A stretch of DNA of 64,000 nt, from positions 204,001 to 268,000 of the forward strand of contig NZ_JACHOV010000003.1 of NCBI RefSeq assembly GCF_014200045.1, in the 5' to 3' direction. The position numbers and the translations under genes are program-made. The notes under the pieces are model-generated. The model was given only the letters and a program-made list of their open reading frames with translations, was not told the DNA's origin and searched no databases. This DNA comes from Rhizorhapis suberifaciens (lineage in GTDB: Bacteria > Pseudomonadota > Alphaproteobacteria > Sphingomonadales > Sphingomonadaceae). Shown in pieces: positions 27,103 to 37,007 of this stretch. Positions within the stretch are counted from its first letter, which is position 1. Each line of letters opens with the position of its first letter.

Positions 27103-29682
27103 ATGCAAAGGCGCTTCAACCCGCTTGAGGCCGATGCCCGCTGGCAGAATATCTGGGATGAACGGCAGACCTTCCGTGCGTCTGACGATACCGACAAGCC
27201 GCGCAGCTATGTGCTGGAGATGTTTCCCTATCCATCCGGCCGGATCCATATCGGCCATGTGCGCAACTATTCCATGGGCGACGTGCTTGCGCGTTTCCGG
27301 CGGATGACGGGACATGAAGTGCTGCATCCCATGGGCTGGGATGCTTTTGGCATGCCCGCCGAAAATGCGGCGATGGAAAAGGGCGTGCACCCCGGCAATT
27401 GGACGCGCGACAATATCGCGTCGATGCGGGCGCAGCTCAAGAAACTCGGCTTCGCGCTTGATTGGTCGCGTGAACTCGCCACTTGCGAGCCCGATTATTA
27501 CGGCCATGAACAGGCGCTATTCCTCGATCTTTACGAACATGGGCTCGTCTATCGAAAGGAATCGGCGGTAAATTGGGACCCGGTCGACATGACCGTGCTC
27601 GCCAACGAACAGGTGATCGATGGCCGGGGTTGGCGGTCGGGTGCGCTGGTCGAAAAGCGCAAGCTGTCCCAATGGTTCCTGAAGATCACTGACTTCGCCG
27701 ATGAGTTGCTCGATGGCTTGAAAACGCTCGATCATTGGCCTGAAAAGGTCAAGCTGATGCAGGAAAACTGGATCGGCAAGAGCGTCGGACTGCAGTTTAA
27801 ATTTGAAATAGAACGCCCCTCGGCTGCCCTTGGGACAAACGGCGTTTCAAAGGATCGGTTCGTGTCGAGCGAAGTTGAGACACTATTGGCGGAAGGTCTC
27901 GAAGTCTTCTCCACTCGTCCCGACACCATATTCGGGGCAAGCTTCGCCGCCATAGCCGCCGACCATCCGATCGCGCTCGCGCTGGCGGAAGGCGACCCGC
28001 AGCTTGCCGCTTTTGCCCTGGAGTGCCGCCGGTCGGGCACCGCTGCGGCCGAGGTGGAAACTCAGGAGAAGAAGGGCTATGACACCGGTCTTTCCGTAGT
28101 CCATCCCTTCAATCCCGAATGGAAGCTGCCGCTCTTTGTCGCCAATTTCGTCCTGATGGACTATGGCACGGGCGCAGTTATGGGCGTGCCTGCACACGAC
28201 CAGCGCGACCTCGACTTCGCCCGCAAATATATGTTGCCGGTGGAGCGCGTCGTTGCGGCAAGCGGCGACGAAGCCAAGCCTATCCACGACGAGGCCTATA
28301 CCGGTCCCGGCAAGCTGGTGAACTCCGACTTCATCAACGACATGGATGTCGAGGCCGCCAAGCAAGCGGTGATTGCCCGCGCCGAAGCAGAGGGCTGGGG
28401 GCAGGGGACCACCGTGTGGCGGCTGCGCGACTGGGGCGTTTCGCGCCAGCGCTATTGGGGCACACCCATTCCAATCATCCATTGCGAGGATTGCGGCCCG
28501 GTGGCGGTGCCAAAGGACCAGCTACCCGTCAAACTGCCCGAAGATGTCAGTTTCGACATTCCCGGCAATCCGCTTGACCGCCACGCCATGTGGAAGCATG
28601 TCGCTTGCCCCACATGCGGTAAGGAAGCGCGGCGGGAAACCGACACGCTCGACACGTTCGTCGATTCAAGCTGGTATTTCATCCGCTTTGCCAGCCAGCC
28701 CGGCGACAAGGCTTTCGATCGCGAAACCGTCGAGAAATGGATGCCGGTCGGTCAATATATCGGCGGCGTGGAGCACGCGATCCTTCACTTACTCTATGCC
28801 CGCTTCTGGACCCGCGCCCTGAAGCGCATTGGTAAGCTGGATGTAGCGGAGCCTTTCACCGGCCTGTTCACCCAGGGCATGGTGACACACGAAACCTATA
28901 AGGCTCCTGACGGCCGCTGGCTCGCTCCCAACGAAGTGGAGAAGCGCGACGATCAGGTGATTATCATTGAAACCGGCGAAGCGGCGACTCTGGGACGCGT
29001 CGAGAAGATGTCCAAGTCGAAGAAGAACGTCGTCGACCCGGACGAGATCATCCAGCAATATGGCGCGGATGCGGTGCGCTGGTTCATGCTCAGCGACAGT
29101 CCGCCTGAACGCGACCTGCCCTGGACGGAGTCAGGCATTGACGGCGCATGGCGCTTCGTCAATCGCCTTTGGCGGCTGTTCGGTCAGATAGATAAAACCG
29201 CCACCGGCGAAGACAAGGCGCTCGACCGCAAGCTGCATCAGACCATTGATGGCGTGGCCAAAGACATAGAGGCGCTTTCGTTCAACAAGGCGGTGGCAAA
29301 AATCTACGAGCTTGCCAACGCGGTGGAAAAGGCGGCGCCATCGGTATCGCGTACTTGCGCCATCCGCACGCTCGCTCTGCTGGTCGCGCCCATGATTCCG
29401 CACCTGGCCGAAGAGGCATGGGCCGACATGGGGGGGCAAGGCCTGATTGCCGACGCTGCCTGGCCTGCCGTCAATCCCGCCTTGCTCGTCGACGATGAAG
29501 TCACCGTTGCCGTTCAGGTTCAGGGCAAGCTTCGCGACATTCTGACCGTCGCCAAAGGCACGCCCAAGGATGAACTGGAGCGTCTAGCGCTCGCTTCCGT
29601 CAAGATTGTCCGCACACTGGACGGGGCGACGCCCAAGAAAGTGATTGTCGTGCCCGACCGTTTGGTCAATCTAGTGATATGA
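27103..29682 (+). CDS. leuS: Leucyl-tRNA synthetase
   Basis: This class-I synthetase of about 859 residues has the HIGH motif in [15 protein letters not shown] (about 45-59), the connective editing domain at about 230-420 ([25 protein letters not shown] with the editing Asp), KMSKS in [15 protein letters not shown] (about 630) and a C-terminal anticodon/leucine-specific region ending [17 protein letters not shown] 27103 begins the conserved [15 protein letters not shown]; the in-frame GTG at 27091 is unnecessary. The stop overlaps the lptE start by 4 bases. Confidence 0.97.
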   Translation: MQRRFNPLEADARWQNIWDERQTFRASDDTDKPRSYVLEMFPYPSGRIHIGHVRNYSMGDVLARFRRMTGHEVLHPMGWDAFGMPAENAAMEKGVHPGNWTRDNIASMRAQLKKLGFALDWSRELATCEPDYYGHEQALFLDLYEHGLVYRKESAVNWDPVDMTVLANEQVIDGRGWRSGALVEKRKLSQWFLKITDFADELLDGLKTLDHWPEKVKLMQENWIGKSVGLQFKFEIERPSAALGTNGVSKDRFVSSEVETLLAEGLEVFSTRPDTIFGASFAAIAADHPIALALAEGDPQLAAFALECRRSGTAAAEVETQEKKGYDTGLSVVHPFNPEWKLPLFVANFVLMDYGTGAVMGVPAHDQRDLDFARKYMLPVERVVAASGDEAKPIHDEAYTGPGKLVNSDFINDMDVEAAKQAVIARAEAEGWGQGTTVWRLRDWGVSRQRYWGTPIPIIHCEDCGPVAVPKDQLPVKLPEDVSFDIPGNPLDRHAMWKHVACPTCGKEARRETDTLDTFVDSSWYFIRFASQPGDKAFDRETVEKWMPVGQYIGGVEHAILHLLYARFWTRALKRIGKLDVAEPFTGLFTQGMVTHETYKAPDGRWLAPNEVEKRDDQVIIIETGEAATLGRVEKMSKSKKNVVDPDEIIQQYGADAVRWFMLSDSPPERDLPWTESGIDGAWRFVNRLWRLFGQIDKTATGEDKALDRKLHQTIDGVAKDIEALSFNKAVAKIYELANAVEKAAPSVSRTCAIRTLALLVAPMIPHLAEEAWADMGGQGLIADAAWPAVNPALLVDDEVTVAVQVQGKLRDILTVAKGTPKDELERLALASVKIVRTLDGATPKKVIVVPDRLVNLVI

Positions 29683-30179
29683 AGCTCCTAGCGCCTCTCC
29701 TGCTCATGACGGCCGCCCTTTCGGGCTGCGGTTTGCGCCCCCTTTATTCCGGCGGCAGTCAAGGAGCGGTGGCCCAAACCCTTCGTGATATTGAGGTAGC
29801 ACCGGTCGAGGGCAAGGCGGGTTGGCTGGTGCGCAATGCGATTAACGACCGTTTGGCGGCAGCCGACGGCTCCGCCCCGCGCTATCGGCTCGTGATCAAG
29901 CTGGACGACGATATTGAAGGTTTCGGCGTCCGCGCCGACGATACCGTGACTCGTGAGCGGCGAACCCTCCGCGCCCGCTATCAATTGGTCGAGATCGGCC
30001 GCGATGCCGTTGTGCTCGACGCCACGGCCGGATCGGATGCCGGCATCGACGTGACCAGTTCTGAATATGCAACGATCGCAGCGGAAAACACCGCGCTTGA
30101 GCGGCTGGCTCAAACCGTGGCCGATCAGATCATATCCCGGCTAGCGCTCTATGCGACGCGCAGCGCCGACGGCCAGTGA
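29679..30179 (+). CDS. lptE: LPS-assembly lipoprotein LptE
   Basis: The 166-residue lipoprotein has signal [22 protein letters not shown]; the lipobox is L-S-G-C and GLRPLY immediately after it is the LptE hallmark. LptE plugs the LptD barrel that inserts lipopolysaccharide (or the glycosphingolipid-bearing surface of sphingomonads) into the outer leaflet. The order leuS-lptE-holA is conserved across proteobacteria, which confirms the assignment despite weak sequence conservation. It overlaps both neighbours by 4 bases. Confidence 0.92.
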   Translation: MKLLAPLLLMTAALSGCGLRPLYSGGSQGAVAQTLRDIEVAPVEGKAGWLVRNAINDRLAAADGSAPRYRLVIKLDDDIEGFGVRADDTVTRERRTLRARYQLVEIGRDAVVLDATAGSDAGIDVTSSEYATIAAENTALERLAQTVADQIISRLALYATRSADGQ

Positions 30180-31201
30180 AGGCCAATAAGGGGCAGATCG
30201 AACGCGCGCTCGACGCGCCGCCGCCCGACATTCGCCTGTTCCTGTTATACGGGCCGGACGATTCCGGCGGTCAAGCGCTCGTACGCCGCCTGGAAGGGGC
30301 CATGGGTTCAGAAGCCGAGCGCATTGACCTGGATGCGGCAACGCTGAAATCTGACCCCGCCCGATTGGCCGACGAGGCTGCCTCCCTCTCCCTGTTCGGC
30401 GAGGCACGATGGATTCGCCTGACCCTCACTAACGATGACACGCTTCCTGCTATACAGGGTCTGCTGGAGGCTGAGCAGGCAGGCAACCCTGTCGTTGCTT
30501 TGGGCGGCGCGCTCAAGAACACGTCAAAAATCCTGAAGCTGGCGCTCGATCACAAGGCCGCGATGGCCTGCGCAAGCTATGTGCCGGAGGGACGGGACGC
30601 GGAAAATCTCGCGGCCGCCATTGCGCGCGAAAAGGGACTTCGGCTCGCCTCCGATCTTGCAAGGCGCATCGCAGAATTGACCGGCGGCGATCGCACGCTG
30701 ATGGCGATAGAGATCGAAAAGCTCTGCCTGTACCTGGATGCCGACCCGGAACGGCCGGTTGATGCCACGCACGAGGCTGTGGATGCACTCGCGGCCCAGG
30801 CTCCTGAAGAGGATATCGCCGCACTCGTCAATGCGGTGATGGGAGGGGATGTCCCTACCCTTCTGCGCGAATTGCGCCTCCTTGTGCAGCTGGGAACCAG
30901 CGAAGGCAGCATGCTTTGGCCCCTGCTGCGCCGGGCCCATTTGCTCGCCGCAATACGGGCCGAGTTCGACCAGAACGGCAATCTGGATGGGGCCATGGCG
31001 TCAGCGGGCAAAGCCGTTTTCTGGAAGGACAAGGCGGCGGTGCAAAGCCAGGTGCGGCTATGGACCGCGCAAGGCATTGCCCGGGTCATTCATCGCCTGG
31101 CGGAGGCCGAACGGCTTTCACGTTCCAGCCTCAATGCAGGACCAATATTGGTGGAACATGAACTTCTGGTCATAGCCAGGCAGGCGGCAAAAGGGCGGTA
31201 A
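30176..31201 (+). CDS. holA: DNA polymerase III delta subunit
   Basis: HolA opens the beta clamp within the clamp loader. The 341-residue protein starts at GTG 30176, overlapping lptE's stop (GTGA), with [20 protein letters not shown] and then FLLYGPDDSGGQALVRRL where AAA+ homologues have a Walker A. It lacks a functional P-loop, as expected for delta. Later signatures are ARWIRLTL, CASYVPEGRDAENLAAAIA, LTGGDRTLMAIEIEKLCLYL and the C-terminal collar domain. It is the last gene of the leuS operon; 144 bases separate it from the polyketide synthase. Confidence 0.93.
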   Translation: MKANKGQIERALDAPPPDIRLFLLYGPDDSGGQALVRRLEGAMGSEAERIDLDAATLKSDPARLADEAASLSLFGEARWIRLTLTNDDTLPAIQGLLEAEQAGNPVVALGGALKNTSKILKLALDHKAAMACASYVPEGRDAENLAAAIAREKGLRLASDLARRIAELTGGDRTLMAIEIEKLCLYLDADPERPVDATHEAVDALAAQAPEEDIAALVNAVMGGDVPTLLRELRLLVQLGTSEGSMLWPLLRRAHLLAAIRAEFDQNGNLDGAMASAGKAVFWKDKAAVQSQVRLWTAQGIARVIHRLAEAERLSRSSLNAGPILVEHELLVIARQAAKGR

Positions 31202-31331
31202 GCGATCTGCTGGGGCACCAAGTTACAGGTGACGCTTGTCCGGGCGTAAAATCCCGTTTGTCCTTGGCCCTGCACCCGTATATCATCCGTCAGGACAGGG
31301 CAGGCGCCGCCATCACCCGGCGGCTCGACAT

Positions 31332-31336
31332 GGAGG
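31332..31336 (+). promoter_or_regulatory. Shine-Dalgarno GGAGG deciding an ATC start
   Basis: GGAGG is followed by a 9-base spacer and then ATC at 31346, in frame with the polyketide synthase and exactly where the conserved N-terminus begins. No ATG, GTG or TTG exists in that frame between the upstream stop region and TTG 31436. The spacing makes ATC the most natural initiation codon, or the site of a base error. Confidence 0.55.
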
Positions 31337-31345
31337 GTTCGACCC

Positions 31346-32407
31346 ATCGCCACAGCTGCCTTTATCAACGCCATCGGTACGGCCGTTCCGGGTCATGACA
31401 TTCACCAGCCATTTCTCGCCTGGGCAGAAGCGCGGTTGGCGAGCGATACCGAACGTATGCTGTTCCGGCGCATGGCGCGGCGCTCGGGGATTTCGCACCG
31501 CTGGTCGATATTGCCAAAGCCCGGCGGAACCGGATCGCCGATCGATCCCGGCGGATTCTATGCTGGCGATCCCTTTCCACCCACTTCGGCACGAATGAAT
31601 CTTTACGGCCGTGCCGCGCCGGAATTGGCGATACAGGCCGTCCAAAACCTTCCGGAGCCTGTCGGCGGCATCACCCATTTGGTGGTGGCAAGCTGTACCG
31701 GCTTTGTTGCGCCCGGCGTGGACCAGATTATCGCGCGTCAACTGGGGCTTTCGGCTTCGGTCGAACGGTTACTGGTCGGCTATATGGGCTGCTATGCCGC
31801 CGTCGCAGCATTGCGTTCCGCCCGGCACATCGTTCGCTCCGATCCGGAAGCGCAGGTGCTGGTTATCTGCGTCGAACTGTCCAGCCTGCACCTGCAGCCT
31901 TATGAAAGCCTGGAAACGCTTCTGGCGGCATTGCAGTTCGGCGATGGGGCAGCCGCGGCACTGGTGACATCGGAGCCACGGGGCTTCCGGATCGACGCGC
32001 CCTTCGCGCTGACCCTGCCTGACAGCGGCGAACTCATTCAATGGCATATCGGCGATCAAGGATTTTCCATGTATCTTTCCGGGGAAGTGCCGGGCCGGAT
32101 TGCGGCGTCTCTGGCGACACCGGAGATTCGCAGTGTGATATGCCCCTTTGGCGCTGCCGAAGAGGAAGGTTGGGCCGTGCATGCGGGAGGGCGATCCATC
32201 CTGGACGCAGTCGCCCATGGCCTAGAATTGAACGATCATGCATTGGACGACAGCCGGGCGGTGCTCGACGCGTTCGGGAATATGTCCTCGGCAACGCTGA
32301 TGTTCGTCCTTGCCCGAATGTTGGAGGGCGAGCCGCCGGAATCGGGCGTCGCCCTCGCCTTCGGTCCCGGCCTCGCGGCTGAGGGCTTTCGATTTTCCCG
32401 GCCATGA
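31346..32407 (+). CDS. Type III polyketide synthase (chalcone/alkylresorcinol-synthase fold)
   Basis: With an ATC start the product has 353 residues, the usual size. The Cys-His-Asn triad is intact: Cys117 in LVVASCTGFVAPG, His279 in GWAVHAGGRSILDAV and Asn312 in FGNMSSATLMF. The C-terminal loop LAFGPGLAAEGF is the GFGPG equivalent. These enzymes extend an acyl-CoA starter with malonyl-CoA and cyclise to pyrones or resorcinols. The conserved N-terminus AAFINAIGTAVPGHDIHQPF lies in frame only upstream of TTG 31436, so a TTG start would give a 30-residue truncation. Its stop overlaps the methyltransferase ATG by 4 bases, giving a three-gene coupled operon. The starter unit is unknown. Confidence 0.88.
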   Translation: MATAAFINAIGTAVPGHDIHQPFLAWAEARLASDTERMLFRRMARRSGISHRWSILPKPGGTGSPIDPGGFYAGDPFPPTSARMNLYGRAAPELAIQAVQNLPEPVGGITHLVVASCTGFVAPGVDQIIARQLGLSASVERLLVGYMGCYAAVAALRSARHIVRSDPEAQVLVICVELSSLHLQPYESLETLLAALQFGDGAAAALVTSEPRGFRIDAPFALTLPDSGELIQWHIGDQGFSMYLSGEVPGRIAASLATPEIRSVICPFGAAEEEGWAVHAGGRSILDAVAHGLELNDHALDDSRAVLDAFGNMSSATLMFVLARMLEGEPPESGVALAFGPGLAAEGFRFSRP

Positions 32408-33087
32408 GGCAAATTCAGGCAGAGGAACAGATGGACGCGCCGGACCTGCCGGAAAGCGTCTATGCCAAGGTACTGGCGGGACTGGGGCGGGTCAATGCCG
32501 CCACCTTGGCCGCCCGGCCCACGTTGAATTTTCTGAAGCGCACCGTTCGGAAGGGCGAACCTTTCCGGCTTCTTGACGTCGGTTTCGGCGATGGCGGCAT
32601 GTTGCGCAGCATCCATCGCTGGAGCAGAAGGCGGGGTTACGATCATGAATTGGTCGGGATCGACCTCAACTTACGCAGCGAGGCGGTGGCGCGGGCGCGG
32701 CATCCGAAAGACGCACCGATTTCCTACCGAACCGGAGACTATGCCGATCTTGCAAATGAACATTGGGATTTCATCATCAGCAGCCTTGTCACTCACCATA
32801 TGGACGATGAGCAGCGGCACGCCTTTTTGCTGTTCATGGAAGGCCACGCCGCCCGAGGATGGTTTGTGAACGACCTTCATCGGCACGCCTTTTCTTATTA
32901 TGGATTCCCGCTGCTCGCCCGGCTGCTAGCGGTGCACCGCATCGTACGGCAAGATGGGCAGCTTAGCATCGCCCGGTCCTTCGAGCCAGGCGAATGGGCG
33001 TTAATCCTGGACAAGGCGGGTCTCGGCGAGGTGACCAAAATCCGCCGCTACTTCCCGTTCCGCCTATGCGTCGAACGAATCCGCTGA
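32404..33087 (+). CDS. Class-I SAM-dependent methyltransferase of the type III PKS operon
   Basis: The 227-residue product has motif I LLDVGFGDGGMLRSI (about 57-71), the acidic end of beta2 in ELVGIDLNLRSEAVA, and a motif-IV-like DFIISSLVTHHMDDE. The C-terminal half includes the aromatic segment FSYYGFPLLARLLAVHRIVR. Sitting between a type III PKS and a flavoprotein, its likely job is C- or O-methylation of the polyketide product. It overlaps the PKS stop by 4 bases and the flavoprotein start by 22 bases. Confidence 0.85.
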   Translation: MRQIQAEEQMDAPDLPESVYAKVLAGLGRVNAATLAARPTLNFLKRTVRKGEPFRLLDVGFGDGGMLRSIHRWSRRRGYDHELVGIDLNLRSEAVARARHPKDAPISYRTGDYADLANEHWDFIISSLVTHHMDDEQRHAFLLFMEGHAARGWFVNDLHRHAFSYYGFPLLARLLAVHRIVRQDGQLSIARSFEPGEWALILDKAGLGEVTKIRRYFPFRLCVERIR

Positions 33088-34178
33088 TCATCGGCGGCGG
33101 GCCGGCGGGAGCCGCCGCCGCGCTCCACCTGCTGCGTTTCGGGGCGGAACCAACCATCATTGAGCGGCAGGTAGACACTGGCGACGCGCTTTGCGGCGGG
33201 TTCCTGAGCTGGCGGACCCTGGAACAGCTGGCGGCGCTGGGAATCGGACAAGACGAGCTCGGCGGCCATGCCGTCACCACGCTTCGCTTGTTCGTGGGCA
33301 AGAGACCGTATGAAATTCCACTGCCAGCCCGCGCAATGGGCCTGTCTCGTCGGCGGCTGGACCGCCTGTTGCTGGCAACGGCAGAGCAAATGGGTGCTGT
33401 CGTCTGGCGCGGCATAGCCGTGCAAAGCTTCGGTCCCGATGGCGTCCGGCTCGACAATGGCGGACAGCTGGCGAGCGATAGCCTGTTCCTTGCTACCGGA
33501 AAGTATGATTTGCGCGGGCTTCAACGTCCGCGCCTGGCGGCAGGCGAAGATCCCATGCTTGGTTTGCGTGTCAGGCTGCCGCCATTGGAGGAGCGAACCA
33601 GGCTGATCGGCGGCCACATCGAAATCCATCTGTTCGAAGGCGGCTATTTGGGTCTGGTGCTTCAGGAGGATGGATCGGCCAACGCCTGCATGGCCGTCCG
33701 AAAGAGCGTAGTTGCGAAGACGCAAGGACAACCGGCAACGCTCTTCATGAACTTGGCTGATAGCCGTCCGGCCCTCGCCGACCGCCTCGCCGGACTTATC
33801 GCCACTACGCCCGTCGATTCCGTAGCGCACATCCCCTATGGATGGCGCGCGCGCAATGGGATGTCAGGATTGTTCCGACTGGGCGACCAAGCTGGCGTCA
33901 TTGCGTCGCTTGCTGGAGAGGGTATCGGACTGGCACTGGCGAGCGCCGAGTCTTCGGTGCGCTGTTGGGGGAATGGAGGAGGGGCTGCGGCTCCCATCTA
34001 TCAGCGCGCCTTTTCCCAAAAGTTGCGCCGGCCATTGGCCATTGCCGGGTTGATTTCTGATCTGGCAGACAAGCCGCCTTTGGGACGGATCGCTGCCGAA
34101 ATACTAAGCCGCGTACCGGCACTGAGCGACCTCATTTCCCAAGCGAGCAGGGTATGGTCCGCTCCACAAACATATTGA
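33066..34178 (+). CDS. FAD-dependent oxidoreductase/hydroxylase of the type III PKS operon
   Basis: This is a 370-residue protein of the geranylgeranyl-reductase/PHBH-like flavoprotein superfamily. The dinucleotide-binding motif [18 protein letters not shown] is at about 6-23, an [15 protein letters not shown] loop follows, and the second FAD motif [20 protein letters not shown] (G-D, G-E-G-I) is at about 268-287. ATG 33066 starts the conserved fold, inside the end of the methyltransferase gene. A probable reaction is hydroxylation or reduction of the aromatic or pyrone product made by the upstream enzymes. In Streptomyces griseus the srs operon combines the same three activities. Confidence 0.85.
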   Translation: MRRTNPLIIGGGPAGAAAALHLLRFGAEPTIIERQVDTGDALCGGFLSWRTLEQLAALGIGQDELGGHAVTTLRLFVGKRPYEIPLPARAMGLSRRRLDRLLLATAEQMGAVVWRGIAVQSFGPDGVRLDNGGQLASDSLFLATGKYDLRGLQRPRLAAGEDPMLGLRVRLPPLEERTRLIGGHIEIHLFEGGYLGLVLQEDGSANACMAVRKSVVAKTQGQPATLFMNLADSRPALADRLAGLIATTPVDSVAHIPYGWRARNGMSGLFRLGDQAGVIASLAGEGIGLALASAESSVRCWGNGGGAAAPIYQRAFSQKLRRPLAIAGLISDLADKPPLGRIAAEILSRVPALSDLISQASRVWSAPQTY

Positions 34179-34210
34179 TCCGCCGGCCGACGGGGCCCAT
34201 ATTCCGCCGC

Positions 34211-34615
34211 ATGGAAAAAAAGATCCTCTCCGAAGCCGAATGGAAGGCCCGCCTTACCCCCGAACAATATCATGTCCTGCGGGAGGCAGGGACTGAGCGG
34301 CCGTTTACCGGCGAGTACAACAGCAACAAGGCGGATGGGCGCTATTTCTGCGCCGGGTGCGGTGCAGAGTTGTTCGACAGTCATGAAAAATATGACAGCG
34401 GTTCCGGTTGGCCAAGCTTCACCGCCCCGGTCGATCAGGAAGCGGTAAGCGAGCATGTGGATGTCAGCCATGGAATGCGCCGGGTGGAGGTCCGCTGTGC
34501 CTCTTGCGAAGGGCATCTGGGTCATGTTTTTCCTGACGGACCTGGCGAAACAGGCATGCGTTATTGCATGAACAGCGCCTCGCTGGACTTCAAACCTCGC
34601 GACGATAACGCATAG
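34211..34615 (+). CDS. msrB: Peptide-methionine (R)-S-oxide reductase
   Basis: MsrB of 134 residues repairs oxidised methionine in proteins. Both zinc Cys pairs are present (FCAGCGAE and [13 protein letters not shown]), along with GSGWPSF and the C-terminal catalytic motif [11 protein letters not shown] with its active Cys. ATG 34211 is preferred because [15 protein letters not shown] is the conserved N-terminus; the frame is open further upstream, into the end of the flavoprotein gene. It is 32 bases after the PKS operon and could be transcribed with it. Confidence 0.96.
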   Translation: MEKKILSEAEWKARLTPEQYHVLREAGTERPFTGEYNSNKADGRYFCAGCGAELFDSHEKYDSGSGWPSFTAPVDQEAVSEHVDVSHGMRRVEVRCASCEGHLGHVFPDGPGETGMRYCMNSASLDFKPRDDNA

Positions 34616-34700
34616 AGTTCGTCGAAAATCCCCTCCATTCATGCCTGGTACAGCCGCAAAGCGCTTGTAGGCTAAATGGATAGCGCGTAGTCGGGCAGCA

Positions 34701-36806
34701 ATGGCTAAATCCAACGAGACAGGATCACGGGGACGGGTGCGCCACTTTTCCAAGCGCATTTTCCACATAGCATTGTTCGGCGGCATCGCGGGCATAGTCG
34801 CGCTGGTGGTGGCGGTGGCCGTCGCCATGTCCTCACTACCCAGCTATGAGGCGATGAAATCATCTCCCAATGGGCAGATGATCCGCGTACATGCGTCCGA
34901 TGGCTCCGTGATCGTGTCCCTTGGACCCAGTTTCGGAAAATGGCTGCCCTATGACCATATCCCCAAGATCATGGTCGACGCCATGGTCTCGGTCGAGGAC
35001 AAGCGCTATTACATGCATCCCGGTGTCGATCCCATCGGCCTGACCCGCGCAACCTGGCTGGCGCTTGAAAATCGCGGTACCGGCCGCCGCATGCAGGGTG
35101 CCTCCACCATTACGCAGCAGGTCGCTCGCAACATCTTCCTCAACAACAGCTACAGCTTCGGCCGCAAATTGAGGGAAATGGTGCTGGCGCTGGCGCTGGA
35201 ATGGAAATTTTCCAAGCAGCAGATCCTGGAGCTGTATCTCAACAAGGTCTATTTCGGCGGTGGCGCTTATGGGATCGATGCGGCCAGCCGCAAGTTTTTC
35301 GGCCATCCGGGCACCGAGCTGAGCCTGGGAGAAGCCGCCATCATTGCCGGTCTGGTAAAGGCCCCGTCGCGCTATTCCCCCACGGCAGACGCTGAGGCCG
35401 CCGTTGGAAGAGCTGGCGTAGTGCTTGACGTCATGGAGGAGAATGGCGCCATCACAGCGACCCAGGCCGCGGAAGCCAGGCCCGAAGACGTGACCATGGC
35501 GCCGGAAGCGCCGCAGAACAGCGTACGTTACTTTACCGACTGGGCATTGCCACAATTGGACATGCTGGTGGACGAACAGACAGAACCGCTGGAGGTGTGG
35601 ACCACCATCGATCTTCGTATGCAGCGTGCCGCCGCCAATGCGCTGAAGGCGAACGTCCCTTCAGGTGCGCAGGGCGCGCTGGTATCGCTCGACCGCGATG
35701 GCGCAGTCCGCGCTATGGTGGGCGGCCTCGACTATGTCAGCTCCAACTATAATCGCGCGACCCAGGCAGTGCGACAGCCGGGATCCGCATTCAAGCTGTT
35801 CGTTTATCTGGCCGCGCTGGAGGCAGGCTTCACTCCCGATACAGCGGTGGTGGATGAACCGGTGGACATCAACGGCTGGCAACCACGGAACAGCTCGCGC
35901 AATTACAACGGCCAGATCGACGTGCGTACCGCCTTTGCCTATTCGATAAACACGATCGCCGCCAAGATGGGCGTCGACGTCGGCTTTCCCGCCATTGCCG
36001 ACATGGCGCGGCGGTTCGGCATAACGACGCCGATCAACACCCATCCTTCCATGGTGCTGGGCACCTCAGACGTGCGCCTGATCGACATGACCCGCGCCTT
36101 CGCCTCCGTCGGCCGCAAGGGTGTGGCCGTCGTCCCCTATGGCATCACCAAGGTGACGACGGCCGAGGGCGACGTGCTGTATGAGCACCAGGACGATACC
36201 AGCCGCGTGCTGGTTGCTCCCTGGGTAGCGGCGGGAATGACCGACCTGCTGCAGACGGCGGTCAACACCGGCACGGGCCGTTCGGCCCAGATCGGCCGCC
36301 CTGTCGCAGGCAAGACGGGAACGACCAGCAGCAACAAGGATGGCTGGTTCCTGGGGTTTTCAAGTGGAATCACGACCGGGGTTTGGATGGGCAAGGATAA
36401 TGCCCATGCGGTCGGCGGCCTTCAGGGTGGCCGCGCGCCGGCTCAGGCCTTTGCCCAATATATGAAGATAGCCGTGGCTCGCCGTCCGGTTGAGGAATTC
36501 GATACGCAACTGACGCTGCCAGAATGGCAGCTTGAGCCGGATGACGAGGCTTATTTTGGTGCTCCGGACAATGGCATGTACGTCGATGAGAACGGCATGC
36601 CCCTGGAAACCGAACCGGGTGCGGGAAGCGAAGAGGCTGTCCCCGAAGACCCCGCGCCACCCACATCGGCTCCTCAGCGCCTGGACCAGGGATGGATTGA
36701 CGAAGTATTGGGCCGGGAGAACCGCAGGCCCGGCAACAGCACGCCGCCGCCCCGAGCGAATGCGCAACGGCAAGGTTCGACAGGAACCGCAACGCCGCCT
36801 CAATAA
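34701..36806 (+). CDS. Penicillin-binding protein 1A-type bifunctional transglycosylase/transpeptidase
   Basis: The 701-residue class-A PBP has one N-terminal membrane anchor (about 21-44). The GT51 domain shows SVEDKRYYMHPGVDPIG with the catalytic Glu at about 99, GASTITQQVARN and LELYLNKVYFGGGAYG. The transpeptidase domain has the Ser-x-x-Lys GSAFK at about 360, SINT near 415 and KTGTTSS at about 536. The C-terminal tail of about 60 residues is Pro/Glu-rich and low in complexity. It polymerises and cross-links peptidoglycan in the periplasm. It is alone between msrB and the outer-membrane protein gene. Confidence 0.93.
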   Translation: MAKSNETGSRGRVRHFSKRIFHIALFGGIAGIVALVVAVAVAMSSLPSYEAMKSSPNGQMIRVHASDGSVIVSLGPSFGKWLPYDHIPKIMVDAMVSVEDKRYYMHPGVDPIGLTRATWLALENRGTGRRMQGASTITQQVARNIFLNNSYSFGRKLREMVLALALEWKFSKQQILELYLNKVYFGGGAYGIDAASRKFFGHPGTELSLGEAAIIAGLVKAPSRYSPTADAEAAVGRAGVVLDVMEENGAITATQAAEARPEDVTMAPEAPQNSVRYFTDWALPQLDMLVDEQTEPLEVWTTIDLRMQRAAANALKANVPSGAQGALVSLDRDGAVRAMVGGLDYVSSNYNRATQAVRQPGSAFKLFVYLAALEAGFTPDTAVVDEPVDINGWQPRNSSRNYNGQIDVRTAFAYSINTIAAKMGVDVGFPAIADMARRFGITTPINTHPSMVLGTSDVRLIDMTRAFASVGRKGVAVVPYGITKVTTAEGDVLYEHQDDTSRVLVAPWVAAGMTDLLQTAVNTGTGRSAQIGRPVAGKTGTTSSNKDGWFLGFSSGITTGVWMGKDNAHAVGGLQGGRAPAQAFAQYMKIAVARRPVEEFDTQLTLPEWQLEPDDEAYFGAPDNGMYVDENGMPLETEPGAGSEEAVPEDPAPPTSAPQRLDQGWIDEVLGRENRRPGNSTPPPRANAQRQGSTGTATPPQ

Positions 36807-37007
36807 GCCCCGGGCTTCCCAAGGGTCCCTTTATAAGAAATCCGGAGCTCTACGAAGGCGGTGCCAGACCGTGATCGCCGGGCCAGTCTAAATGTCTCTT
36901 GACCTTAACATGGTGTCAGGTCCTACACGCGGCGGCGTTGCCAAGGGAACGGTAGGATGAAGCACGGGCTAGATGACCATTAATTCCGCAGAAGGAGTTC
37001 GTCTGAA

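Noticed and set aside
34655-34690. tRNA-like stretch (GGCTAAATGGATAGCGC)
   Set aside because: Only a D-arm resemblance; no acceptor, anticodon or T-arm pairing could be completed.
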